NCBI GenBank assembly: GCA_902479075.1
Contig: CABSNK010000008.1
Coordinates: 23,846 to 87,845 of the forward strand
DNA length: 64,000 nt
From: an uncultured Collinsella sp.
GTDB taxonomy: Bacteria > Actinomycetota > Coriobacteriia > Coriobacteriales > Coriobacteriaceae
Reading direction: 5' to 3'
The number at the start of each line of letters is the position of its first letter. Position 1 is the first letter of the stretch. Both the position numbers and the translations under genes were made by a program. The notes under the pieces were generated by a model. That model was not told the origin of the DNA. It saw nothing but the letters and a program-made list of their open reading frames with translations, and searched no databases. Shown here piece after piece: positions 9,538 through 17,089 of this stretch.

Positions 9538-9759
9538 GACGCGGCAGCGTGTTGCCTTGGTGACTAGATGCGAAAGGTCCAAGGCTGCACGAATCGAAGG
9601 GACGGCGAAGTTTCTGTGATTCGTTCCACCTCGCGTGCTCGGTGGAACTTTCGGCAGAAACTACGATAACACCTGTGCGTTAGTTTTATGGACGAAAGCG
9701 GATTTGCGGGGGCGTTTAATCGGTAAGCGACATGTTTATACCACTGGCAGAATTGCCGT

Positions 9760-9845
9760 GGTAAAACTCTTGACAGTTTTACCAATTTGGGTTTCAAAAT
9801 TGTTTGGCTGACGTTTGGTAAAACGTTTTTAGCAGGATGTTTACC
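9760..9845. promoter_or_regulatory. Operator-like inverted repeats between glgB and the divergent phosphatase
   Basis: GGTAAAAC (9760-9767) is mirrored perfectly by GTTTTACC (9776-9783). The 8 bases between them hold most of a TTGACA -35 box (9770-9775). A second site, TTGGTAAAACGTTTTTA (9815-9831), has a central CG and looks like a LacI-family operator. GTTTACC recurs at 9839-9845. The arrangement would let one repressor control both glgB (minus) and the HAD gene (plus). I could not assign a convincing -10 for glgB. The regulator is not encoded in this window. Confidence 0.55.
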
Positions 9846-9868
9846 ATTTGATATCGAAAGGTTCGTTT

Positions 9869-10558
9869 ATGTCCCATACCGCCGCTCCCAAGGTTGCTTT
9901 TATTTTCGATTGCGACGGCACGCTGGTTAATAGCACCCCCGTTTGGGCTTATGCTCAGCCAGAGTTATTGCACCGCCACGGTGTCGACGTAACGGTCGAC
10001 GATTTTGCCCAGTTTGAGCATTTGTCGCTGGAGGATGAGTGTCAGGCCTACCACGACACCTGGGGCATTGGCGCGAATGGCGAGGAGCTGTACCGTGAGC
10101 TGAGCAATATTCTGATTGATGGGTACTCCAAGGTGCCGCCGCGGGAGGGGCTCCTGGCGTTTTTGGAGCAGGCGAAGGCGGCAGGCATTGCCATGTGCGT
10201 GGCTACGTCCACGCCGGCCGAGCTGGTGCAGCCTGCGCTTACGGGAGCCGGGCTCGACGCGTACATGGAGTTTGTTACCACGACGGGCGAGGCGGGACGC
10301 TCCAAGCAGTTCCCCGATGTGTACGAGCTGGCGCTGCGCCGCCTGGAGGAGCGCCACGGGTGCAAGTTTGAGCGCGCTTGGGTATTTGAGGATGCGATCT
10401 TTGGCCTTAAGAGCTCTGGCACCGCAGGCTTTAAGCGCGTGGGCATCTATGACCCGCACGGCCGCATGAAGCGCGACGACGTTCGGGCTAACTGCGATAT
10501 CTTTATCGATAGCTATGAGGACCTGGATTTGGCCCGCGTGCTTTCGTTTGAGGGATAG
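9869..10558 (+). CDS. HAD-superfamily hydrolase (beta-phosphoglucomutase-like, subfamily IA)
   Basis: A 229-residue haloacid-dehalogenase phosphatase or mutase. Motif I is FIFDCDGTLVNS with the nucleophilic Asp. Motif II lies in VATSTPAE, and motif III/IV around KQFPDVYELAL and VFEDAIFGLKS. The helical cap lies between motifs I and II. Relatives act on sugar phosphates, and the shared intergenic operator with glgB would fit beta-glucose-1-phosphate or a similar substrate, but this is inference. The start is the ATG at 9869 behind AAAGG; the frame is open upstream only to a TTG. Confidence 0.9.
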   Translation: MSHTAAPKVAFIFDCDGTLVNSTPVWAYAQPELLHRHGVDVTVDDFAQFEHLSLEDECQAYHDTWGIGANGEELYRELSNILIDGYSKVPPREGLLAFLEQAKAAGIAMCVATSTPAELVQPALTGAGLDAYMEFVTTTGEAGRSKQFPDVYELALRRLEERHGCKFERAWVFEDAIFGLKSSGTAGFKRVGIYDPHGRMKRDDVRANCDIFIDSYEDLDLARVLSFEG

Positions 10559-10567
10559 GCGAGGGCT

Positions 10568-11209
10568 GTGGCTTGCAAGATATTAGTCGTCTGCGGCTCG
10601 CCCGTGGTGGCGAGCGCGGATCTGTTACGTAGGCTAGCAGGGGAGTGCGACCACGTTGTCGCCGTGGACCGCGGACTCGACGCGCTGCTGGGCGCCGGCC
10701 TGGGCTGCGACGTATATGTGGGGGATGCCGACACGGTGAGTGATGCGGGCCGTGCGTTGGTCGATGCCGCCGAAGCCTTTGAAGTAGAGCGCCACGACCC
10801 GTACAAGGACTATACCGATCTGGCGCTGGCGCTCGATTCCGTCCGTCGTCGCTGGCCGGGTGCCGAAGTAGTTGCGACTTGCGCTACGGGCGGCCGCCCG
10901 GACATGGCGCTTTCCGTACTGGGCCTGCTCGCAGGCTACGATGACGCCCCTGTCTGGATTGCTGAGGACAAGGTGGTCGCCCGCATCCTTCGCACAGGCG
11001 AATCGTGGACCATCGAGGGCGCCGAAGGCAAGACGTTCTCCATCATCGCCATAGCCCCTGGGACGGTGGTAAGCGAATGCGGCCTAGAATGGAAGCTAAA
11101 CCATTCCCCGTTAGGTCTCTTGGCGGATACGGGCATCAGCAACGTCATCAAGTCAACAGCCACGATCAAAGTCCACACAGGCACCGCCATAGCTTACCTA
11201 TATCAATAG
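10568..11209 (+). CDS. thiN: Thiamine diphosphokinase
   Basis: Phosphorylates thiamine to thiamine diphosphate using ATP. It is 213 residues with family landmarks VVAVDRGLDALL, DVYVGDADTVS, DYTDLALAL and TGGRPDMALSVLG, ending in the thiamine-binding region GLLADTGISNVI. It starts with GTG at 10568, 9 bases after the HAD gene, so the two are probably co-transcribed. No TPP riboswitch was recognised upstream. Confidence 0.93.
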   Translation: MACKILVVCGSPVVASADLLRRLAGECDHVVAVDRGLDALLGAGLGCDVYVGDADTVSDAGRALVDAAEAFEVERHDPYKDYTDLALALDSVRRRWPGAEVVATCATGGRPDMALSVLGLLAGYDDAPVWIAEDKVVARILRTGESWTIEGAEGKTFSIIAIAPGTVVSECGLEWKLNHSPLGLLADTGISNVIKSTATIKVHTGTAIAYLYQ

Positions 11210-11236
11210 GCATTTAGAATCTGACCAAAAAAGTCC

Positions 11237-11265
11237 TTGCACGTCGCGCCAACTTCCCCTATAGT
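11237..11265 (+). promoter_or_regulatory. Promoter of the first tRNA-Ala gene
   Basis: TTGCAC (11237-11242), a 17-base spacer and TATAGT (11260-11265), 13 bases before the tRNA. The same layout with TTGCAT and TATAGT or TATTGT occurs before the other two tRNA-Ala copies (38119-38147 and 39053-39081), which supports the assignment. Confidence 0.85.
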
Positions 11266-11278
11266 ATCTCCTCGTCAC

Positions 11279-11354
11279 GGGGGCGTAGCTCAGCTGGGAG
11301 AGCGCTTGACTGGCAGTCAAGAGGTCAGGGGTTCGATCCCCCTCGTCTCCACCA
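11279..11354 (+). tRNA. tRNA-Ala(GGC), copy 1
   Basis: Cloverleaf of 76 bases with CCA encoded. The acceptor GGGGGCG pairs with CGTCTCC. The anticodon stem CTTGA/TCAAG encloses CTGGCAG, giving anticodon GGC (codon GCC). The T-arm is GGGGTTCGATCCCC. Two nearly identical genes lie at 38160 and 39094. Confidence 0.97.
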
Positions 11355-11364
11355 TCGTAAATGC

Positions 11365-11396
11365 AAAGGCCTTCGGGAAACCGAGGGCCTTTTTTC
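11365..11396 (+). terminator. Rho-independent terminator after tRNA-Ala
   Basis: AAGGCCTTCGG pairs with CCGAGGGCCTT around a short A-rich loop, followed by a run of T. It separates the tRNA from the long leader of the polysaccharide locus. Confidence 0.85.
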
Positions 11397-11868
11397 ATGC
11401 CAAAACACCACGCGCTGCAAACCCCACCTACGCCAACAAAAAGTTGCACAATTAATTTCCCATGTCTGTACATAGTTTGTTAGACAAACGCGACTATCCG
11501 CGCAGCTCGCTGCTTCATTTAGGCTTCAGGAACGCCCTTAAACACCGCAAGTACCTCAATAACCTGCATCAATGTGAACAACATCCCAAAATTACCCTCT
11601 TGAACATGCTAAATGAACGAAATGTTGTCCGCCATTAGGCAAATCAGTTTCACTAACAGCTTGTGCTAGAATATCTAACGTTACATGAGTTCAACTGTGC
11701 TCACGGCTTCAGCAAGTCACAAAGCGCAGGGTCGATCAACATCCGGCCGTAACGGCGGTGTCAGAAACACCACGAGCTCCAATAAAGAAGTCATGCGACG
11801 TTATTTATTTGCATTGGGTAATTCCATGGTGCAATTAATAGCTTGTATGCCAATGCGAAACAGTTTTG

Positions 11869-11928
11869 CAGCTGTTTGCGTGCGGTCAAGTTTTGTCCCC
11901 GCTTGACTGGTTCGCACGCAGCCAGCTG
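11869..11928 (+). ncRNA. Three-segment stem-loop in the leader of the polysaccharide locus
   Basis: Nested complementary blocks: CAGCTG (11869-11874) with CAGCTG (11923-11928), GCGTGCG (11878-11884) with CGCACGC (11913-11919), and GTCAAG (11885-11890) with CTTGAC (11902-11907), around an 11-base loop. There is no T-run directly after it. It lies in the roughly 770-base stretch between tRNA-Ala and the NusG-like gene, where I see no convincing coding region. A structured leader is expected for loci controlled by specialised NusG paralogues, which bind RNA or paused polymerase early in the transcript. Confidence 0.6.
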
Positions 11929-12013
11929 GAGCCGCGGTCATTTTTGCGATACACGTCCGCGTCTCTAGCAACTGCACTCATACATACCGTTCACGGTGGG
12001 GCAGAGCCACGTG

Positions 12014-12112
12014 CTTGTCTGACTGGGCTCAGGGTTTGAATATGGAGCGCCTTCGCGCACAAGCGCCCTGGCGAAGCCATACACAAACCCCGTGAGCCAC
12101 ACGTAAGACAGC
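12014..12112 (+). ncRNA. Long nested hairpin directly upstream of the nusG-like gene
   Basis: GGCTCA-GGGTTTG (12026-12038) pairs with CAAACCC (12084-12090) and TGAGCC (12093-12098), with a 2-base bulge. Inside lies CTTCGC (12051-12056) with GCGAAG (12071-12076). Outside, TGTCT (12016-12020) pairs with AGACA (12106-12110). The structure ends at the AAGGGGG ribosome site, so its folding could gate translation or serve as the antiterminator recognition element. Confidence 0.6.
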
Positions 12113-12127
12113 AAGGGGGTGGTGCTC

Positions 12128-12672
12128 GTGTGGTATGTGATCCAGGTCATTAACGGTCGCGAAGACGTAATGCGCGAGCGCATCGAGCATGTGGTGCCGG
12201 CTGGCGCCATGAAGGAGCTCTTTTATCCCCAATTTCAAACCGAGATTAAGGTACACGGCGAATGGGTCAACACGACCAAGCCGCTTTTCCCGGTTATCTT
12301 ATCTGCGATTCGGCAGATCCCCGCACCGTGCAACAGCATCTGCTGCGCATGGACGACTTTGCCCGGGTGCTATCCCAGGACGGTCAAGTTGTGCCGCTGG
12401 CAAAAGAAGAGATCCAGCTTATTGGCAGTTTTACGCATGTGGGAGACCGCGTAGTTCCCATGAGCGAGGCCCTAAAAGATGGCGACCAGGTCGTAGTGAC
12501 GGCGGGTCCGCTGCTGGGCCACGAGGGCCTTATTAAAGACATCAATAGACGTAAAAACACGGCTTTTCTGGAAGTTGATCTTTGCGGACGACGTGTAACG
12601 ACACGCGTCGGACTTGCGGTGCTTACGGCCGAGCAACGTGTGATGCGAAACCTAAATAGGGGGATTGCCTGA
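12128..12672 (+). pseudogene. NusG-like specialised transcription elongation factor, frame broken at a -1 slippery site
   Basis: The N-terminal NGN domain (WYVIQVINGREDVMRERIEH) is read in one frame as far as KPLFP near 12292. The rest of the NGN domain and the KOW domain (DGDQVVVTAGPLLGHEGLI) continue in the -1 frame to 12672. Joined by a -1 shift the product reads KPLFPGYLICDS and is about 180 residues, the normal size of NusG paralogues (LoaP, UpxY or RfaH-like) that head polysaccharide operons. Unshifted, translation stops at 12454. The shift point is T TTC CCG, a canonical slippery heptamer, followed 8 bases later by a small hairpin. Either programmed frameshifting or loss of one C from a CCCC run would explain it. 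GTG at 12128 is chosen because AAGGGGG sits 8 bases upstream. Confidence 0.75.
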
Positions 12673-12723
12673 TATCAGGCGAGTTTTCGGGACAGGAAGG
12701 ATCTCCGGGTCGGGGACATAGGT

Positions 12724-13485
12724 TTGAAAGATTTAGTGTCAGATAAAGTCAAACATCAATCAGATGCTCCAATTGGGGCGGCGCTTATAGCGCAGGCCAT
12801 GAATGGCGGTGAGGTGGGCATGCGCTACAAGGCCATGCAGGCCGTCAAGGACTGGGATCGCACGCGCCTGGGCTACAGGGCCGTAAAGCGCGCATTCGAC
12901 ATCGTGTTCAGCGGCTGCGTGCTGGCCGTCATCGCCATACCGGGCCTGGTACTGGCCGCGGCTATCCGCCTGGAAAGCGAGGGCAACCCGTTCTACAGCC
13001 AGATCCGCGTAGGCCAGACCCACCGCGACGGCAGCCTATCAACCTTCCGCATGTGGAAGTTCCGTAGCATGTACAAAGACGCCGAAGAGCGCCTCGCCGA
13101 GCTCAAGGGGCAGAACGAGATCGCCGGCGCCATGTTCAAGATGAGGGACGACCCCCGCGTCACGAGGATCGGCAAGTTCATCCGCAAGCACTCCATCGAC
13201 GAGTTCCCGCAGTTCCTGAACGTGTTCCTGGGCCAGATGTCGGTCGTGGGCCCCCGCCCGCCGCTGCCCAACGAGGTAGCCGAGTACACGGAGTACGACC
13301 TGCGGCTCCTGGCCGTGAAGCCCGGGATCACCGGCTGGTGGCAGGTGACGGACCGGAATTCAACCGGTTTCGACGGGATGGTCCAGCGCGACCTTGAGTA
13401 CATTGCGCGGCGCGGAATCCTCACTGATTTAAGAATCATCGCCCTCACCATCATTGAAGTGATCACGGGAAAGAGTGCGTGTTAG
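12724..13485 (+). CDS. Initiating sugar-phosphate transferase (bacterial sugar transferase family)
   Basis: Small monotopic phosphoglycosyltransferase of the PglC/WbaP-C-terminal type. It attaches the first sugar-1-phosphate to undecaprenyl phosphate. One hydrophobic segment (IVFSGCVLAVIAIPGLVLAA, about residues 60-80) is followed by the hallmark KFRSMY motif, KHSIDEFPQFLNVFLGQMS with the catalytic Asp-Glu, VGPRPPLP, and VKPGITGWWQV. The multi-helix N-terminal domain of large WbaP enzymes is absent. The annotated start is a TTG at 12724 with a poor ribosome site; ATG at 12820 behind GGTGAGG is a real alternative. First structural gene after the NusG-like regulator. Confidence 0.92.
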   Translation: MKDLVSDKVKHQSDAPIGAALIAQAMNGGEVGMRYKAMQAVKDWDRTRLGYRAVKRAFDIVFSGCVLAVIAIPGLVLAAAIRLESEGNPFYSQIRVGQTHRDGSLSTFRMWKFRSMYKDAEERLAELKGQNEIAGAMFKMRDDPRVTRIGKFIRKHSIDEFPQFLNVFLGQMSVVGPRPPLPNEVAEYTEYDLRLLAVKPGITGWWQVTDRNSTGFDGMVQRDLEYIARRGILTDLRIIALTIIEVITGKSAC

Positions 13486-13953
13486 ATGAATCTTTCAAAA
13501 GCTAAGGTGTGTATCCCGAGTTCAAGTGGAGGACATCTGACTCATATGTGGCTCCTGAAGCCAATTTGGTCACAAGCTGCCGATAGGTTCTGGGTTACGT
13601 TCGATAAGGAGGACGCGAGCTCCCTTCTGGAAGGGGAGCGCGTCTACCATTGCCACTACCCGACGAACCGCAACATCCCGAATCTGCTGAAGAACACTGT
13701 TCTCGCCTGGAAGGTGCTCCGCAAGGAGCGTCCCGACCTGATTATCAGCTCCGGTGCCGCGGTTGCGGTGCCGTTCTTCCTGATCGGAAAGATGCTCGGG
13801 TCCAAATGCGTCTACGTGGAGGTCTTCGACCGCGTTGACAAGCCCACGATGACTGGCCGCATGCTCAACGGCGTTGCCGACCTATTCGTGGTGCAGTGGC
13901 CAGAGCAGCTCGATGTCTATAAGAGCGCCGTCAACCTCGGCTCTATCTTCTAG
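13486..13953 (+). CDS. Alg14-like glycosyltransferase subunit (PssD/CpsF type)
   Basis: A 155-residue membrane-anchoring partner of an Alg13-like transferase. SSSGGHLTHMWLLKPIW is the family N-terminus, with LIISSGAAVAVPFFLIGKML as the membrane-associated segment and VYVEVFDRVDKPTMTGRML after it. In streptococcal and rhizobial loci such a pair adds the second sugar (often glucuronic acid, galactose or GlcNAc) to the lipid-linked first sugar. The ATG follows the preceding stop with no gap. Confidence 0.9.
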   Translation: MNLSKAKVCIPSSSGGHLTHMWLLKPIWSQAADRFWVTFDKEDASSLLEGERVYHCHYPTNRNIPNLLKNTVLAWKVLRKERPDLIISSGAAVAVPFFLIGKMLGSKCVYVEVFDRVDKPTMTGRMLNGVADLFVVQWPEQLDVYKSAVNLGSIF

Positions 13954-13965
13954 GGATGGACGCGC

Positions 13966-14451
13966 ATGGTATTCGTGACCGTGGGCACCCACGAGCAGCA
14001 GTTCGACCGCTTGGTCAAGGCGGTTGACGATCTCAAGGCGGACGGGACGCTCGATGAGCCCGTCTATATCCAGACGGGCTACTCGACGTACGAGCCCGTC
14101 CACTGCGAGCACTCGCAGTTCGTGCCGTTCCGACAGATGAAGAGCTACATGGAGGGTGCGGATGTTGTGATCACGCACGGCGGCCCCTCGAGCTTCATCG
14201 AGGCTATGGCTGCAGGTAAGGTGCCCGTTGTCGTGCCCCGCAGGGGCGACCTTAACGAGCACGTGAACAACCATCAGGCCGACTTCGTACGCATCGTCGC
14301 GGAGCGTCAGGGCGGTATCGTGCCCATTTATGACGTTAAAGAACTACCTCAAGCAATAGAACGTGCCCGTGAGCTTTCATGTAGAGCCTATTTTAAGAGT
14401 CATAACTTGGAGTTCTGTAAGAAGCTGGGTTGTTTAATTGAGGAGCTTTAA
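13966..14451 (+). CDS. Alg13-like glycosyltransferase catalytic subunit (PssE/CpsG type)
   Basis: 161 residues of a GT28 C-terminal-like fold. FVTVGTHEQQFDRLVKAVD is the N-terminal signature, and ITHGGPSSFIEAMAAGKVPVVVPR is the nucleotide-sugar binding motif. It works with the Alg14-like protein encoded 12 bases upstream. A glucuronosyltransferase role would fit the ugd gene at the end of the locus, but that is inference. Confidence 0.92.
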   Translation: MVFVTVGTHEQQFDRLVKAVDDLKADGTLDEPVYIQTGYSTYEPVHCEHSQFVPFRQMKSYMEGADVVITHGGPSSFIEAMAAGKVPVVVPRRGDLNEHVNNHQADFVRIVAERQGGIVPIYDVKELPQAIERARELSCRAYFKSHNLEFCKKLGCLIEEL

Positions 14452-14455
14452 CCCC

Positions 14456-15199
14456 ATGATACCTAGGAAGATTCATTACATATGGTTTGGCGGTAATCCG
14501 CTTCCCCCTCTAGCTGAACGCTGCATCGCTTCATGGGAAAAATATATGCCGGGCTACGAGATCGTTCGTTGGGACGAGTCAAACTTTGATACTAATTGCT
14601 GCGATTATGTTCGCGAAGCAATTAGTGTAAAGAAATGGGCATTTGCAAGCGACTATGCGCGATTCAAGATTTTGTATGAGCATGGAGGCGTTTACTTAGA
14701 TACTGATGTCGAGCTTCTGAAGCCTCTCGATGAAATTGTTCAAAGGGGTCCTTTTATGGGTTTTGAACAGGATTTCAGCTCGTGTGCTGCGGGCGCTGTC
14801 GCACCGGGGCTTGGCCTTGCGGCCAATCCGGGGCTTGGCCTCTATAAGACTATCCTCGATTCCTATGAGTCAGATCACTTTATTAAGACTGGTGGTGTCT
14901 ACGATCAAACCACTGTCGTTGTTCGTACAACTGAAATTCTTAAAAAACTTGGACTTGAAGAAAAACCTGGCATCCAAGAAGTTGCTGGGATAACTCTTTA
15001 TCCAAGTGAATATTTCTGCCCAAAGGATTTCCTTACGCATGAGATTAACGTTACTGATAAAACTTATGCTATTCATCATTTCGACGGATCATGGGCTGGA
15101 CCTGCCACGCATTTTAAGCATAAAGTTATGAGAGCGGTTGGTCCTAGAGGGGTTAGTCTTTTCAAGGCGTTTAAGAGCATAATAAAGGGCAATCGTTAA
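14456..15199 (+). CDS. GT32-type glycosyltransferase
   Basis: 247 residues beginning IPRKIHYIWFGGNPLPPLAERC, the N-terminus of capsular GT32/TcdA-TcdB-like transferases. The metal-binding DXD is in HGGVYLDTDVELL, and AFASDYARFKILYEHGG precedes it. The start is ATG 14456 behind GAGGAG. It lies 4 bases after the Alg13-like gene, and its stop overlaps the next ATG (TAATG). Codon use is visibly AT-richer from here on. Confidence 0.9.
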   Translation: MIPRKIHYIWFGGNPLPPLAERCIASWEKYMPGYEIVRWDESNFDTNCCDYVREAISVKKWAFASDYARFKILYEHGGVYLDTDVELLKPLDEIVQRGPFMGFEQDFSSCAAGAVAPGLGLAANPGLGLYKTILDSYESDHFIKTGGVYDQTTVVVRTTEILKKLGLEEKPGIQEVAGITLYPSEYFCPKDFLTHEINVTDKTYAIHHFDGSWAGPATHFKHKVMRAVGPRGVSLFKAFKSIIKGNR

Positions 15200-16101
15200 T
15201 GGATAACACATTAATAACGGTATTTACGCCGACCTATAATCGGATTAATGAGCTTGAGCGCTTATATTTATCGCTGATATCTCAGTCCGACTTTCGATTT
15301 GAATGGGTCATTGTAGATGATGGATCGACTGACGATACCGAGAACGTGGTTACCTCTTGGTTAGACATGTCGCCCTTTCCTATTCGATATATTAAACAGT
15401 CGAACTCTGGAAAACATGTTGCACATAATCTTGGTGCTGCGACCGCATCTGGAGAGTATTTTATTTGCGTGGACTCGGATGACTGGCTTGAGCCTAACGC
15501 CGTGGACACTATCTTGCGCGACACAACAGCTTTGGATACGGAAGAAGGTCTTCTGTATCCAAGGCTGTTTGCGCAGCAAACAGCCTTGGATGCGTGGTTT
15601 CCCGATGGTGTCGACAAGATTGAACTTGCCGATATGCGCATGAAATACGGTCTCGTCATCGAGACAGCGATAGTCTTTAACACCGATGTTTTAAGGCGGC
15701 ATCCGTTTCCCGTTGTCCAGGGCGAACGTTTCATGCCTGAAGGCTCGGCTTATTACGACTTTGTTGCTCCCGAACTTTTTCTTGTTCGCAATGAGCCGTT
15801 TTATAGATGTGAGTATCTTGATGAAGGACTCACAAGGAACATCTGGAAGAATTGGTTGAATAATCCCGTTGGCACACGTATGGCGCTCGTAAAACGCCAT
15901 GAGGCGGCCGGCCGCTATGCAGGTGTGCGCGCATTGCGCGAACGAGTGGCGGCTGCTGTTGGTATCGAGTCAATTAATATTGCCCTTGGCAAATCTCTGA
16001 CTACGGATCTTCCCTGTTCTTTAATATGGGCGGCCCTGCTGTCTCCGGTCGGATATTGTGTTTCAAAAAAGAGATTTAAGGATTCATATCGAGATGAATA
16101 A
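15199..16101 (+). CDS. Family 2 glycosyltransferase
   Basis: 300 residues with a GT-A fold. LITVFTPTYNRINELERLYLS, WVIVDDGSTDDTENVV and ICVDSDDWLEPNAVD give the nucleotide-binding and DXD positions. This N-terminal half is typical of capsule and O-antigen transferases. Acceptor and donor cannot be told from sequence. It overlaps the preceding gene by one base and the next by 8 bases. Confidence 0.92.
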   Translation: MDNTLITVFTPTYNRINELERLYLSLISQSDFRFEWVIVDDGSTDDTENVVTSWLDMSPFPIRYIKQSNSGKHVAHNLGAATASGEYFICVDSDDWLEPNAVDTILRDTTALDTEEGLLYPRLFAQQTALDAWFPDGVDKIELADMRMKYGLVIETAIVFNTDVLRRHPFPVVQGERFMPEGSAYYDFVAPELFLVRNEPFYRCEYLDEGLTRNIWKNWLNNPVGTRMALVKRHEAAGRYAGVRALRERVAAAVGIESINIALGKSLTTDLPCSLIWAALLSPVGYCVSKKRFKDSYRDE

Positions 16102-17020
16102 TCAGTTGAATGCCCTAGTTACAGTTGTGGTCCCTACTTATTCTCGCTCCGAAATGCTAATCAGAGCTATTTCTAGCTTAAATGAGCAGACTTATCGTCC
16201 TTTGGAAATAGTGATTGTTGATGATAACGGCCTAGGCTCTGCACAACAGCTCGAGACAAAGAAGCGGATAGACTCATTTATTTGTAACCCGGGAATCGAG
16301 TTAAATTACGTTGCTCACGAGTTTAATAAGGGCGGGGCATGTGCTCGAAACACGGGAATCAAGAATTCTAAAGGTGAATACATCGCATTTCTCGATGATG
16401 ACGATATATATTTGCCGACAAAGATTAAAAAGCAGCTGGAGGAATTTGCTAATCCAAAAGTAGGCGTTGTTTACGCCTACTGTGATGCCATGGATGCATC
16501 TGGAAGTATTACTCGCTGTGCGGAAAGCGAGCACTTCTATGAAGGCAGCTGTATATTTGATCAGGCATTTACGGGTTGCATAGCTGCTACCAGCCAATGG
16601 CTCTGTCGAAAAAAGGCATTGCTTGATGCTGGCGGCTTTACCATTTCACCTGCAAAACAAGATTCAATTTTATTGTTTAAGATGCTTTTGAACGGATGGG
16701 AAATTGGCTGCGTGCCTGAATCTCTCTCCATTTATTGCGCTGATGCAAACTCGAGAATTAGCACAAGCGGTAAGGCACTAGTTGGCGAAAGAATGCTGGA
16801 TGATTTAATCTTGCAAAATCTTGATAGATTCAGCAGGACTGAACGCCGTTTGATTAAATCTGCGATTTCGTTTCGTATCGGCAGGTTGTATATAAAATCG
16901 GGTCACCGTTTGAAGGGTAGTGCTCGGCTGCTGCTATCCGGACTTTTTTCTCCAAAGTCCTTTGCATGTTTCTTGGAGGAGACTATTCGTAGGAAACGTC
17001 TGGCTTCATTCAGCCGGTAG
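16094..17020 (+). CDS. Family 2 glycosyltransferase
   Basis: 308 residues. ALVTVVVPTYSRSEMLIRAIS, VIVDDNGLGS and the DXD region AFLDDDDIYLPTKIKKQL mark a GT2 enzyme. NKGGACARNTGIKNSKGEYI is the usual middle motif. ATG 16094 lies inside the end of the preceding gene. The frame is open further upstream but lacks a good start there. Donor and acceptor are unknown. Confidence 0.92.
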   Translation: MNNQLNALVTVVVPTYSRSEMLIRAISSLNEQTYRPLEIVIVDDNGLGSAQQLETKKRIDSFICNPGIELNYVAHEFNKGGACARNTGIKNSKGEYIAFLDDDDIYLPTKIKKQLEEFANPKVGVVYAYCDAMDASGSITRCAESEHFYEGSCIFDQAFTGCIAATSQWLCRKKALLDAGGFTISPAKQDSILLFKMLLNGWEIGCVPESLSIYCADANSRISTSGKALVGERMLDDLILQNLDRFSRTERRLIKSAISFRIGRLYIKSGHRLKGSARLLLSGLFSPKSFACFLEETIRRKRLASFSR

Positions 17021-17089
17021 CACTTTGGCCTTATGTGATTTATCTCTGTTTAACAAGGCTTTAATTGCTAATTACTAGTTAGGGCAAAA

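Noticed and set aside
9564..9797. Minus-strand frame of 77 residues upstream of glgB
   Set aside because: It covers the operator-like repeats, has no family resemblance and no good ribosome site.
11685..11906. 73-residue frame in the capsule leader
   Set aside because: No ribosome site or known fold, and it overlaps the large stem-loop; treated as leader RNA.
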